Shown here in pieces: positions 55,027 through 64,000 of a stretch of 64,000 bases of DNA. Origin of the DNA: Theobroma cacao (lineage: Eukaryota; Streptophyta; Magnoliopsida; Malvales; Malvaceae); assembly GCF_000208745.1 (NCBI RefSeq), contig NC_030855.1:25115549-25179548 (forward strand). The letters run 5' to 3'. Each line of letters starts with the position of its first letter. Position 1 is the stretch's first letter. The position numbers were made by a program, and so were the translations under genes. The notes beneath the pieces were generated by a model. That model had not been told where the DNA came from. It searched no databases and saw only the letters and a program-made list of their open reading frames with translations.

Positions 55027-56173
55027 TCCCTCTTGTTTTGATGCCAGCCTTCGACTTCTGGCCATTTCTCAGTTGGACTTGAAGGAACAAATAGTGCTTT
55101 GCCACTCTTCAGAAGCTTAGAGCTTCATCAAATATTGTTAATAATCTGTTTTTTCTCTAAACTTGTGAGCCACTTTATAATTTGGGTCAGAGCTGAGCAT
55201 CAGAATCCAGCGAGGAGTTTCTGAATTTTATCTTTTGGTTTTAAGAATTCAAACTTTTGGTTTGTGTTTCTTACTGCGTTTATTGAAGCTCTCTTCATAG
55301 ACACATTCCTACTGAACTGTGACATAGATGATAGAACCTTCGAGGTTCTCCTCTGTAAGGTTTCGTTATCTCTGGTGCACAATCTATGAATTGTATATGC
55401 TATCTCAAAGGAAAAAGCTGTCTTTGTTCAACTTGATCTTGCTGTGACTTGCTGCAATGAATTCCTAGCCATATTTTGGCATTTGAAAGATCACCTGTCT
55501 TATGTTTTTATGTTTTGTGGTTTATCAAACCAAGTTATATGTGTCTTTCATGTCGTTTACTGTCATTTGCGTTGCACGTTCTTGACAAACAGGTTCATCA
55601 TTAAAATCCCGGTCTTAACAGAAGCTAAAACAGTCAAGAGGGCTCTGATTAAGAAATGAGATTCATGTCAAAGAGTTTGTAACTTATAAGTATCTTTTGC
55701 ATACGGGGAAACCTTAAATGTGATGGTAAATTTGGCACTGAAGTTGAAACCTTCATTAAGGTTCCACAATGGGCCCTGACGTGCCTTCTTTTTTGTGTCT
55801 TCTTCTTCTTCTTTTTCCTGCTAGAAAGTAGAAGGAAATCATCGTTGTTCTCCCAAAAATATCAGAATTGATAGCAATGATGTCTTGATTCTCCTATCGT
55901 GGCAAAGGCATTCCTCAACAAAATTCATAAATTTATTGACAACAGGTTCTCTCCTGGAGTCAACCGAACATGAACTTATCACCAAGTGGCTTCCAGAATC
56001 ACGCTAGAAATGGCTACGATTGCTACTCAAACGATTACACCATTAATCAAATCGCTCACAGATTCACAATTATCTACACAACAACATGCTAGTATGGTAT
56101 GAACAACTTAAGCTGGTTCAGTTCTGCAATTTTTACCAAGCTTCAACTTTGCTCACCCCAGCTAGGCTACAAG
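55027..56173. other. Spacer between the small gene and the PBL kinase
   Basis: 3' regions of the two convergent genes. Short open frames only. Nothing else seen. Confidence 0.5.
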
Positions 56174-58005
56174 TCACGGTCCCTTTTGGAACTTCCTTTC
56201 TTTCATGGAGCTAGCATGCAAGCTGCTGTTTGTTTCGGATTCTGCAGCAATTTTGTTAGTGTCCTTTGGCCGGGCCAGAAACTCAAGGGCAGTTACAACA
56301 TCACCAATCAATGGTCGGGTATCAGCTTCCTCCTGAAGACACATGGCTGCGACTGCAAGAGCTTGATAAAGACCCTTTACAGTGTAGTTCCCTCCAAGCA
56401 AGGGATCTGCCATCAACGTAAACTTCTGCCTGTCCTTAAATAATGGCTCTGCCTGCAAGATGGAAATGAGAATGGATAAGAAAGTTAGATTGATGAATCA
56501 TGAACTTCAATTCAAAGCTTTAAAAACCTAGAAGCATGCAAAGGTCACATGTAATTGTCTCAGTGATGGGGTGAGGATTGCCAGGTTGAATCATAATTCT
56601 GAGAATTTGTATTGTCCTTCGGTCAATATGGCATTTGTTCTTTGCTGAGTGATTATTAAGTTCTTGAACATACCCAAGCAACCAGGTTCTGTTCCTCACT
56701 TGGTCTTTCAATATCGATAGCTCTCCTCCCCGAGATTAGCTCCAGGAAGACTACACCAAAAGAGTAAACATCAGATTTTGTTGTCAGCTGCCCTGTCATT
56801 GCATACTCCGGGGCACAATAGCCATAGGTTCCCATAACCCTTGTTGATACATGGTCCCTCCCTCCGGTCGGACCTAGCTTTGCAAGTCCAAAATCAGAGA
56901 GTTTGGGATTGAAGTCGGCATCTAATAATATATTTGATGCTTTGAAGTCACGGTAAATTATTGGCGGCTCAGCAAAGTCATGCAGGTATTCCAGTCCTTT
57001 GGCTGCTCCTTCAGCTATTTTCATCCTAGTATTCCAATCCAGTGGCTCCTTACCTGGAGGTAAATCTGATTTAACAGATAACATAATCAGAATCAAGATG
57101 TTCAGCTCTTAATCAGTATTCCACTAGCAAGCTCTCTCGGCTCATACAATCAGTTGGGAGAATGAATTAGAATTATATTAGTATTGAATAAGTGAAAAAG
57201 TATCCATTAACATACCAAGAAGATGTTTTTCCAAAGATCCATTTGGCAGGTATTCATAAACTAAAATTTTCTGATCCCCATCTGCACAATAGCCGATCAG
57301 ATTCACAAGGTTTGGATGATGAACCAGACTTAGCATCAGAACCTCTGAGAAGAATTCTCTACTCCCTTGCATTCCATTTCTGTCGAGTTGCTTCACGGCT
57401 ACAATCTAAAATGGAGTTAAAAGAAAAACCAAGCATATACTTAAGAGTGTCATGTTAGTACATGCATCGAGAACAGTTCAAAGAAAAAGAGAGATACTTT
57501 ATCGATGCTCTCTATGTATCCTTTGTAGACCCTGCCAAATCCACCTTCACCTATCAGACAATCAGGATTGAAGTTGTCAGTAGCAACCACTAGTTCTCGG
57601 AGGGTGAAAATACGAGCTGAAACTTTAGCTTTTCCGATTTTCTGGATTTCTTCAGCTATTTTCTGCTTGCTGCTACCTGCACATTTGATCAACATGGCTA
57701 AAACAAGATCTCCAGAATAGTAACACAGACACTAACTCGAAACAAGGTACCCAAACAAGCAACGAAGATACCCTTTTGACTGGTTCTGGAAGCTTTTCAA
57801 TCAGGAATCAAGTTAAGAATTAAAAAGCACAATGAAATTTGACAATTAACATGTTCTGATTCATACTTGTTTTGCCTGTTAGATTGTTCATGAAGGACTT
57901 GAACGATTTGCCACTCTTGTTATTGCCTTCAACGCCATGGCTGCTCTCCTTGAACGAACCAATACGCTGCTGCACCTCCACCCCACAACAAAGGAAGCAA
58001 CTCAT
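56174..58005 (-). CDS. Receptor-like cytoplasmic kinase VII (PBL-type)
   Basis: Ser/Thr kinase of the PBS1-like group, membrane-associated relays downstream of immune and other receptor kinases. Exons (minus strand): 57867-58005, 57498-57676, 57216-57405, 56674-57065, 56174-56452, giving 392 aa. The N-terminus MSCFLCC has Cys residues for palmitoylation but no Gly2, so N-myristoylation is not expected. Kinase motifs: Gly loop GEGGFG (89-94), Lys111 in VAVK, catalytic Asp209 in YRDFKASN (YRD in place of HRD, normal in this family), Asp227 in DFG, and activation segment ending [10 protein letters not shown]. The short C-terminal tail is Ser/Lys rich. MSCF-type starts point to the PBL23-like clade. 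Gene order fits the kinase At1g61860. Divergent from cardiolipin synthase, with 686 bp between the start codons. Confidence 0.93.
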
Positions 58006-58691
58006 TCTCCTTTCTCACAACTCTCCAAGGCTCTTCCCAATGCAGAAACTCTGTTTCATATATCTTTGATCCAGGTTACAAACATAGACAGAAACAGAAA
58101 TCTTGTTCATATATTAGCAAGGCTAGGGGCCTGCTTCCATTAATCACCCATTTATCACCATGGCCAGTATACCAGTTTCACTTTGCTAAATTTAGCTGTT
58201 TTCCATCTACCTTATGGATCATCGTGGATAGAGATCAAACGCCCAAAACTGAGTTAAATTGTTTGACAAGTTTGGTAGAACAGAACAGACGCGTATACAG
58301 TTTAATTCCATTTAACAAATTTCCCAACAACTTCTATTCCATAATTGGCCTATTTAATGCCATGGGAGAGGATGCAGTAAATGAAGAAGATGATGACTAA
58401 CTAAGACATGTGCCCACTGTTCTCAACCATGCATGTATCTAATTGATTTTTCCTATTTTATTTAAATTTTAGAAAATAATTATAAAAATATTGGAATTCT
58501 TTGCATGGTTACAAATTAGGGAAAGCTGACACGTGGCAAATGGCATTTACAATAGTCGTCGTCGTCTTCGTCGTCATCATCTCCCTAAACCCTTGCAAAA
58601 CCTAGGAAAATCAAAACACAATATAACGTTCCGAAGGGACAGTATCTCTCTGTTTTGTCTTGGTCTTTCTGTTCAAAGCAATGCTTCATCA
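58006..58691. promoter_or_regulatory. Divergent promoter region, PBL kinase / cardiolipin synthase
   Basis: 686 bp between opposite start codons must hold both 5' leaders and promoters. An ACACGTGGCA G-box-like word sits near 58529-58538, about 155 bp before the cardiolipin synthase ATG. Confidence 0.5.
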
Positions 58692-60777
58692 ATGGGGATT
58701 TACAGATCTCTGCAAGCTTTAATCACGAAATGCCCTGAAAAAACCCGAACTTTTTTGACCGCGGCATCGACAAGTTCGACGACTTGTATAATTCCACCTC
58801 TGTCCTCTCCTCTCTTCCACAGCCGAGTCTCGCCTTCTTCTCCATCTCTTTCCAAATGGATCGCTCCTTTCAACGGCCCTCTCTTCCTCTCTTCTCCTCC
58901 CTGGAAACTCTCTCAATCCGCTACTCCGCTTTGGGGGAACGTCGCGGTTTTCAGAAAAGTCCAAGCTTTGAATCTTGATTTGGTTAGAGGCGGCGCTAAG
59001 TTTCCGGTCAAGATACGATTCGGCGCGGTTCTATCGGACCCCAGAGTCTCGAATCGGGTGGAAACCGACAGGGAAGTGGATAAGGAGAGGGAAGCTGTAG
59101 TGGAGAGTTTTGTCAATTTGCCGAATTTAATTTCAATGAGTCGATTGGTTTCTGGTCCTCTGCTGGGATGGTAAGTTCTAATCTTTAATACCAATTTTGG
59201 TTTATTCTTAAATTAATTTGATTTTTGCTGTGATCAATTAAGTTAATGAGTTAATGCAGGATGATTGTAAATGAAATGTATGGTTTTGCATTTGTGGGAT
59301 TGGCCATCTCTGGTGCAACTGATTGGGTATGGATTCCACGACATTGTTCATATTATCGAAACAAGTAGAAAAAAATTTGTATAAATCATGACAATTTAGT
59401 TCATTTCCATCATTTCTGCTTGTTCTTCTAGTTGGATGGATACATGGCTAGAAAGATGAGGATCAATTCGGTGGTGGGTTCTTATCTTGATCCTCTTGCT
59501 GACAAGGTAAATGACTAAATGCCACTTACTCTTTGTAGATTTTTTTGACTCTTTCTGAGTTTCATTTGACAAGTTTCCGGTCTTCTTGGTATAGGTTCTT
59601 ATCGGATGTGTTGCTTTGTCAATGGTACATAACCAGCTTTTGCACCGTAAGTAGTCTGCATATGTTTGGATCTTCTGCAATTCTCTGGTTATTAGAGTTA
59701 GTTGGTATAATCTAATAACAATTATCTGCATTTGAATGTGTATATTATCTCGCTTTCCTTGCATCCACAAACAAATGGAAATTTGGAATTACCATACTGG
59801 ATGATCATAGTCAATTGCCTCAGAATCCTTTGTCTTGATTTCTGTTTCACCAACCCTTAATACAGGGAATTACAGCAGTTGCAGTAGTCATCTGTGTATG
59901 GTATTTAATTTTTACATGCATAGGAGGTACTATATTATCTGTAAATGTTTGATGATGCCTATCTTATTAATAGTCTTCTGTGCTGTAAAGCTGGACTTGT
60001 CGGACTAGTTGTCTTGCGTGATGTTGCCCTTGTTAGTGGTGCTGTGTATCAAAGAGCTAGTAGCTTGGGTTGGCAGGTGAGGTTGCTTTACTCGAACTTT
60101 TGTTGGCACTATTTTTTTTTTTTTTGTACCAATTGCTTTACGGCTTGGCAAACTTTGGCAATAATTTATTTTAGTCTTGTGCTGGTTTTATTCAGTGGAA
60201 AAGTTGGCTAGATTTCTTCAATCTTGATGGGACTAGTCCGCAGAAGGTTGAGCCTCTCTTTATAAGCAAGGTAAGCATCACCCTTTGTTTTTCTGATTGG
60301 GTGGAGTAGAGGGTTAGCAATGGGGTCTGTGTTTCTTTAACATTTTAACCACTACAAATAGATAGTGAGACCAAGGAGTGGAAAACTGTGGCAATATATA
60401 GAAAGAAGCCATCTAGAGATGACAGATCACCTGAATGCTGCAGCTTGTGAAAATGGTTAATGCTTTCTTATCTGTAAAGACTTCAAACTTTTGCAGGTTA
60501 ACACAGTTTTCCAGCTGATTTTAGTTGCTTCAGCGCTCCTTCAACCAGAGTTTGGAACACCAGAAACTCAATCTTGTATAACATACTTAAGGTAAACTAG
60601 CTGACGCATAGCGCATTAAATCAAACTCACTTAAATAGATTATATAAGTCACAAAAACTTATTTTTCCATGGCATTTCAACAGTTGGCTTGTGGCTGCAA
60701 CAACGGTGGGTTCTACCCTTGCATATGGAGCACAATACATGAGAAAGAGACCCAGGTTGATTGCAAGAGAGTCTTAG
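58692..60777 (+). CDS. CLS: Cardiolipin synthase, mitochondrial
   Basis: Inner mitochondrial membrane enzyme joining CDP-diacylglycerol and phosphatidylglycerol to cardiolipin (eukaryotic CAP-type synthase). Exons: 58692-59170, 59260-59326, 59432-59506, 59595-59646, 59991-60076, 60196-60270, 60497-60591, 60684-60777 (TAG), giving 340 aa, against about 341 in Arabidopsis. The N-terminal ~110 residues are a Ser/Thr/Arg-rich targeting peptide. The CDP-alcohol phosphotransferase signature is complete: Asp181, Asp184-Gly185, Ala188-Arg189, Gly198, Asp202, Asp206 ([10 protein letters not shown] and [10 protein letters not shown]), followed by several hydrophobic segments. [19 protein letters not shown] is a plant CLS hallmark. 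The upstream in-frame extension to 58533 starts with GTG and is leader, so the ATG at 58692 is chosen. Confidence 0.95.
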
Positions 60778-62214
60778 TTTGAGTTTTCAGTGCAACTCTG
60801 AGACAATTTGATGAGTTCCCTTTGTTCTGGCACCTGATGAGTGAGCATTTATAGCTCTAGGAGGGAAGAAGGAATGGTTCATAAGAGTACAAACTGGATG
60901 TAGAGTCAAAGGAGCTCATTGCTTTCTTGCACATGGCCTGCACCATCTTGTTATAAAAGTGTCAGAAACAATTAACTCTCAATGAATACGGCATTGGCAA
61001 AGAATGGTTTTTAGCATAGAGTAATCGCAAATTATATCGTGTAAAAAATTTTGTTCTTGATGTTTAACCTCTTTAAGAAAATTATATTGATTTCTGCCAT
61101 TTCTCAGTCGCACAATCCATCGTGTTCATTTTCTTTTCACTTGAGCAACACCTATCAGTAGGGGCGACTCAAACAGATCCTTCAGTTTTTGTTTGAACAT
61201 GAAAAAGCTTCTATTGCTTGCCTCCAGCAACAAAGTATTTTTTATGGTCACAGGTTAGGACAGCATGGGATCTTGTGCTATGAACATATGAATGCAATAG
61301 TTTGAAGGATGAAAACCTAAGGATGAGCATCACAAGGATGACGATCAGACCACACTAGACAAGTTTGCAGCATCCGAACCATTTATCAAGCCTTGCAAAT
61401 GGAGCAGGGTTCCTAATCCTTGAAGTTTTGGTATTCGATAGCTCATACTCTTTTCAAACCCTCTACATTGGCCAACTAAGTATGCACCATCCATGGCCTT
61501 GAAATTTTATCAAGTATTACATTATCCATTAGTTTACCGTATTTACTTGTGATTTGGATTAAAAACAAAATTACTCATGATTGTGATTTATGATTTCATG
61601 ATAATTAACAGTATGAAGTATATCCATAAATAAACAGATGAGTACCAATTGGTTCAACAGGCTTCTATCCTAAAAGCTACAGCTGCAGGCATTCAAATCA
61701 ACATAGGTTCAAGCAACAAAGTAACAGATTCATGGGAAATCCTAATATGAAATATATACTCAAAGGGGAAGGGAATTAGGAATTCATCTGATACCTTTAA
61801 GCCTGAAACAGACGAGAGCACTAGGCCATTTAGAATCTCTCAATTAAATCAGGGGAAACTTTTGAGTTTTAAAGAGAAAATCTTAAAGCTGGTCTAAGAA
61901 AAAGTATCAGTATGCACCACAACTTTACTTGAGCCATGCATAATCAGCAAGTGAATGTAAAAGTTATTACTTGACTTCTGGAATATGTGAGTATACTAAT
62001 TCCACACACACTAGCATACATGGAATAGCTAAGGAATGACATAAAAGTTCGATATCCTACACCAATTCAAGAAACAAAATGAAATCGGATCCATCCTGTT
62101 CATGAGAAAATGCCCTATTCAGTTTCATTTCCATGCAAAATTGGCCTGACTGGCTTTAATAATTCATGCTCAAACTCTTAAATAACAAACTCTAAGACAC
62201 CCTAGTTACGTTCT
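60778..62214. other. Convergent spacer, CLS / PPR336-like
   Basis: 1.4 kb tail-to-tail spacer. A 19-bp word at 61344-61362 is shared with 41605-41623 within a longer, weaker match. No gene seen. Confidence 0.5.
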
Positions 62215-63411
62215 CTATTGGGGCAAACTCTTTTCAACTTCATCCCATAAATCTGCATTTTTTGAGAACTTCTCCTTAACTTTCTGGATAAGTTCCTTTG
62301 CCTCCTCAACCTTAGACATGCTAGAAAGTCCGTTCACAAGCGATTTCATAGATGAAAAACTTGGAACCCAATTTTTCTCCATACTCTCCTTACAAATACT
62401 CAAAGCAGCCTCAAAATCCCCACCTTGGCACGAGAAATGCACCAAAGTAAAATAACATTGACTATCCGGCTCCAAACCCGAATTCCTCATACTCTTAAAC
62501 AATCTCTTAGCTTCCTCCAAATTCCCTTCCTTACAAAACCCATGAATCAAATTGTTATACGTGACCGTATTCGGCTTCATCCCTCTTGACAGCATCCCAT
62601 CAAGTAAAGCCTTTGCCTCAGTAGACTTCTTCAACATACACAAGCTTTGAATCCTTGTATTATAAGTACTAACCCCAACAGGAACCCCATATTCCTTCAT
62701 CAAATTTAACACTTTCCCAACATCCTCGTACTTCTCCTCCTTATAGAACCCGGCCAACAAAGTCCCAAAAGTCGTCGCATTTGGTTGAACCCCTTTGCTT
62801 TTCATATCAACCAAAATGGAATAAGCTGAACTCGAAGACCCAGATTCACACATAGCTTTAATCGCAGAATTATAACATTCTAAATCGGGTTCGATCCCAT
62901 ACCTTTTAGGAAATTCCACAAAAATCCTCTTCACTTCTTCATAATCCTTCGATACAATCCCCGCCACAAGCAAAGCGTTTAAGGATTTCGCCGAACGGCA
63001 TAACCCTTCATTATAAAACTCGTCGAAGGCCGTTAAGGCGTGGTTAAGCATCTTAGCTTGACCGTAGAGGATTAAAGAATGGGAAGCGAAACGCTCGTTT
63101 TGTAAGTCAGGGCGGGAACGGAGCTCGTGGAGGAAAGTGTCGATGGATTGGAAATGCTTGCCTTCGGAGAGCTTGGAGATTGCTACGGAGAAAGTGATTC
63201 GGTCGAGGTGGGAGGCTGGCGTGAGGGAGGCGGCGCGGCATATTTCAAGGATACGGTCTGGGTTTTGCTCGGATTTAAGGAGAGAAAGGGCGGCGCGTGT
63301 TTTTTGGTGGGAGGTTAGAGGGGTGGAGGAGTCTGGGGAGAGGATCGAGAAGTGACGGAGGCGCAAAGTTGCGGCGGTTGTTGATGCACGGACGCGGGAG
63401 AGTAAAGCCAT
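62215..63411 (-). CDS. PPR336: PPR336-like mitochondrial ribosome-associated PPR protein
   Basis: Intronless pentatricopeptide-repeat protein of 398 aa. Residues 1-40 look like a mitochondrial presequence ([20 protein letters not shown]). P-type PPR motifs of about 35 residues follow from about residue 110 on, for example [20 protein letters not shown] and [19 protein letters not shown]. There are no E or DYW domains, so it is not an editing factor. It matches Arabidopsis PPR336 (At1g61870) along its length as I recall it, including [42 protein letters not shown] and [12 protein letters not shown]336 is a component of the plant mitochondrial ribosome. Its start is the ATG at 63411, 126 bp from the 3' end of the tRNA gene on the same strand. 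Confidence 0.94.
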   Translation of the reverse strand: MALLSRVRASTTAATLRLRHFSILSPDSSTPLTSHQKTRAALSLLKSEQNPDRILEICRAASLTPASHLDRITFSVAISKLSEGKHFQSIDTFLHELRSRPDLQNERFASHSLILYGQAKMLNHALTAFDEFYNEGLCRSAKSLNALLVAGIVSKDYEEVKRIFVEFPKRYGIEPDLECYNSAIKAMCESGSSSSAYSILVDMKSKGVQPNATTFGTLLAGFYKEEKYEDVGKVLNLMKEYGVPVGVSTYNTRIQSLCMLKKSTEAKALLDGMLSRGMKPNTVTYNNLIHGFCKEGNLEEAKRLFKSMRNSGLEPDSQCYFTLVHFSCQGGDFEAALSICKESMEKNWVPSFSSMKSLVNGLSSMSKVEEAKELIQKVKEKFSKNADLWDEVEKSLPQ

Positions 63412-63500
63412 TTTTTTGGAGGTGATTCGGAGGTAGTGTAGGGTTTTGGGGTTTTTCTAGTTGGAGATCAGTGAGCGGAGTGCTGCCGTGGCGGGCAGGT

Positions 63501-63509
63501 AAAAAAAAA
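63501..63509 (-). terminator. RNA polymerase III T-tract terminator
   Basis: On the minus strand this is a run of nine T, 28 bp beyond the 3' end of the tRNA-Trp gene and before the PPR start codon. Confidence 0.7.
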
Positions 63510-63536
63510 GCGGGGATCCGAATCGAACCGGGGATT

Positions 63537-63608
63537 TGAACCCGACGTGAATCGAACACGCAACCTTCTGATCTGGAGTCAGACGCGCTACCATTGCGCC
63601 ACGGATCC
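63537..63608 (-). tRNA. tRNA-Trp (CCA anticodon)
   Basis: 72-nt cloverleaf on the minus strand. It starts GGATCCGTGGCGCAATGG with an A box (TGGCGCAATGGTAGC). The anticodon loop is GACTCCAGATC, giving CCA. The T arm contains TGTTCGATTCA. The acceptor strands GGATCCG and CGGGTTC pair with one or two G-U pairs, followed by discriminator A. No intron. It is followed by a T-tract. This is the standard plant nuclear tRNA-Trp. Confidence 0.95.
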
Positions 63609-64000
63609 GATATGAGGCTTCCATCTAAAAATACATAATTGAAAATAAACTTAATGGGCCATCTAGTGGCCCACAACTTTTTTTTATCTACTCGATACTG
63701 GATTTTATTATCTATTCAAATTCATGACGTCCTCGTTGCGGATCAAGTCACCCTACCGATTTCCATTCATTGAAGCGCTTATAGTGAAATCGAAGTTGAG
63801 TCTAAATTGACTCTAATATCACTTTATCGTAAATTTATTACTTTTTTTTTTTAATTAACTTAATAAATTATGCAACTCGCATCCGAATATTTAATTTATT
63901 AATTAGTATATAGTTTTTTATCTAAAAAGTAAAATTTAAATCTCCATTCTCTCAATTATTAAAAATAAAAAAAATTATACAACCCATATTTATAAGCACA
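63609..64000. other. Right-edge spacer
   Basis: AT-rich sequence upstream of the tRNA gene, no feature seen. Confidence 0.5.

Overview
This is a window of plant nuclear DNA. The genes are split by short GT-AG introns and sit in AT-rich spacers, there is a plant-type nuclear tRNA-Trp, and every recognisable product is a plant protein. Protein similarity and gene order point to a rosid eudicot. I cannot name the species from sequence alone. All exon coordinates were worked out by hand from GT/AG junctions, reading-frame continuity and family alignment from memory. Each complete model closes in frame.

Layout, left to right: the 5' end of a PCF11-like mRNA 3'-end factor (PCFS4-like, minus strand, runs off the left edge). 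Next is a tandem triplication of a plastid glucose-6-phosphate/phosphate translocator (GPT): one wrecked copy (3.4-6.0 kb) and two intact copies (7.9-9.6 and 12.7-14.6 kb). An LBD27-like LOB-domain regulator follows (15.6-16.5 kb). Then come three tandem GH1 beta-glucosidases of the BGLU45/46/47 type (18.0-21.3, 22.3-25.6, 27.3-29.8 kb). A convergent organellar RNA pseudouridine synthase 6 follows (30.4-34.1 kb, minus), then an intronless CYP77A P450 (36.6-38.1 kb). After a long spacer come N6-methyl-AMP deaminase (42.1-44.7 kb) and an 18-exon LRR-ARM-patatin phospholipase A (45.8-52.9 kb). The right end holds a small conserved plant protein of unknown function (54.7-55.0 kb), a divergent pair made of an RLCK-VII/PBL kinase (minus) and mitochondrial cardiolipin synthase (plus), a PPR336-like mitoribosomal PPR gene (minus), and a tRNA-Trp(CCA) just upstream of it.

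The genes do not form a pathway cluster. From memory, the order instead matches Arabidopsis segments around At1g61800-At1g61870 (GPT2, BGLU45, BGLU46, PLA-I, kinase, PPR336), At4g21760-At4g21770 (BGLU47, pseudouridine synthase) and At4g04870-At4g04885 (CLS, MAPDA, PCFS4). This window may therefore keep an order that Arabidopsis split between duplicated segments.

I found no previously undescribed biological system. The most informative local signals are the GPT array, the precise loss of one intron in the third beta-glucosidase, and a tandem repeat plus an exon echo inside a phospholipase intron. Within the GPT array, the dead copy carries a 582-bp MITE whose empty sites survive in its paralogues, and a second insertion containing a 14-3-3-like exon.
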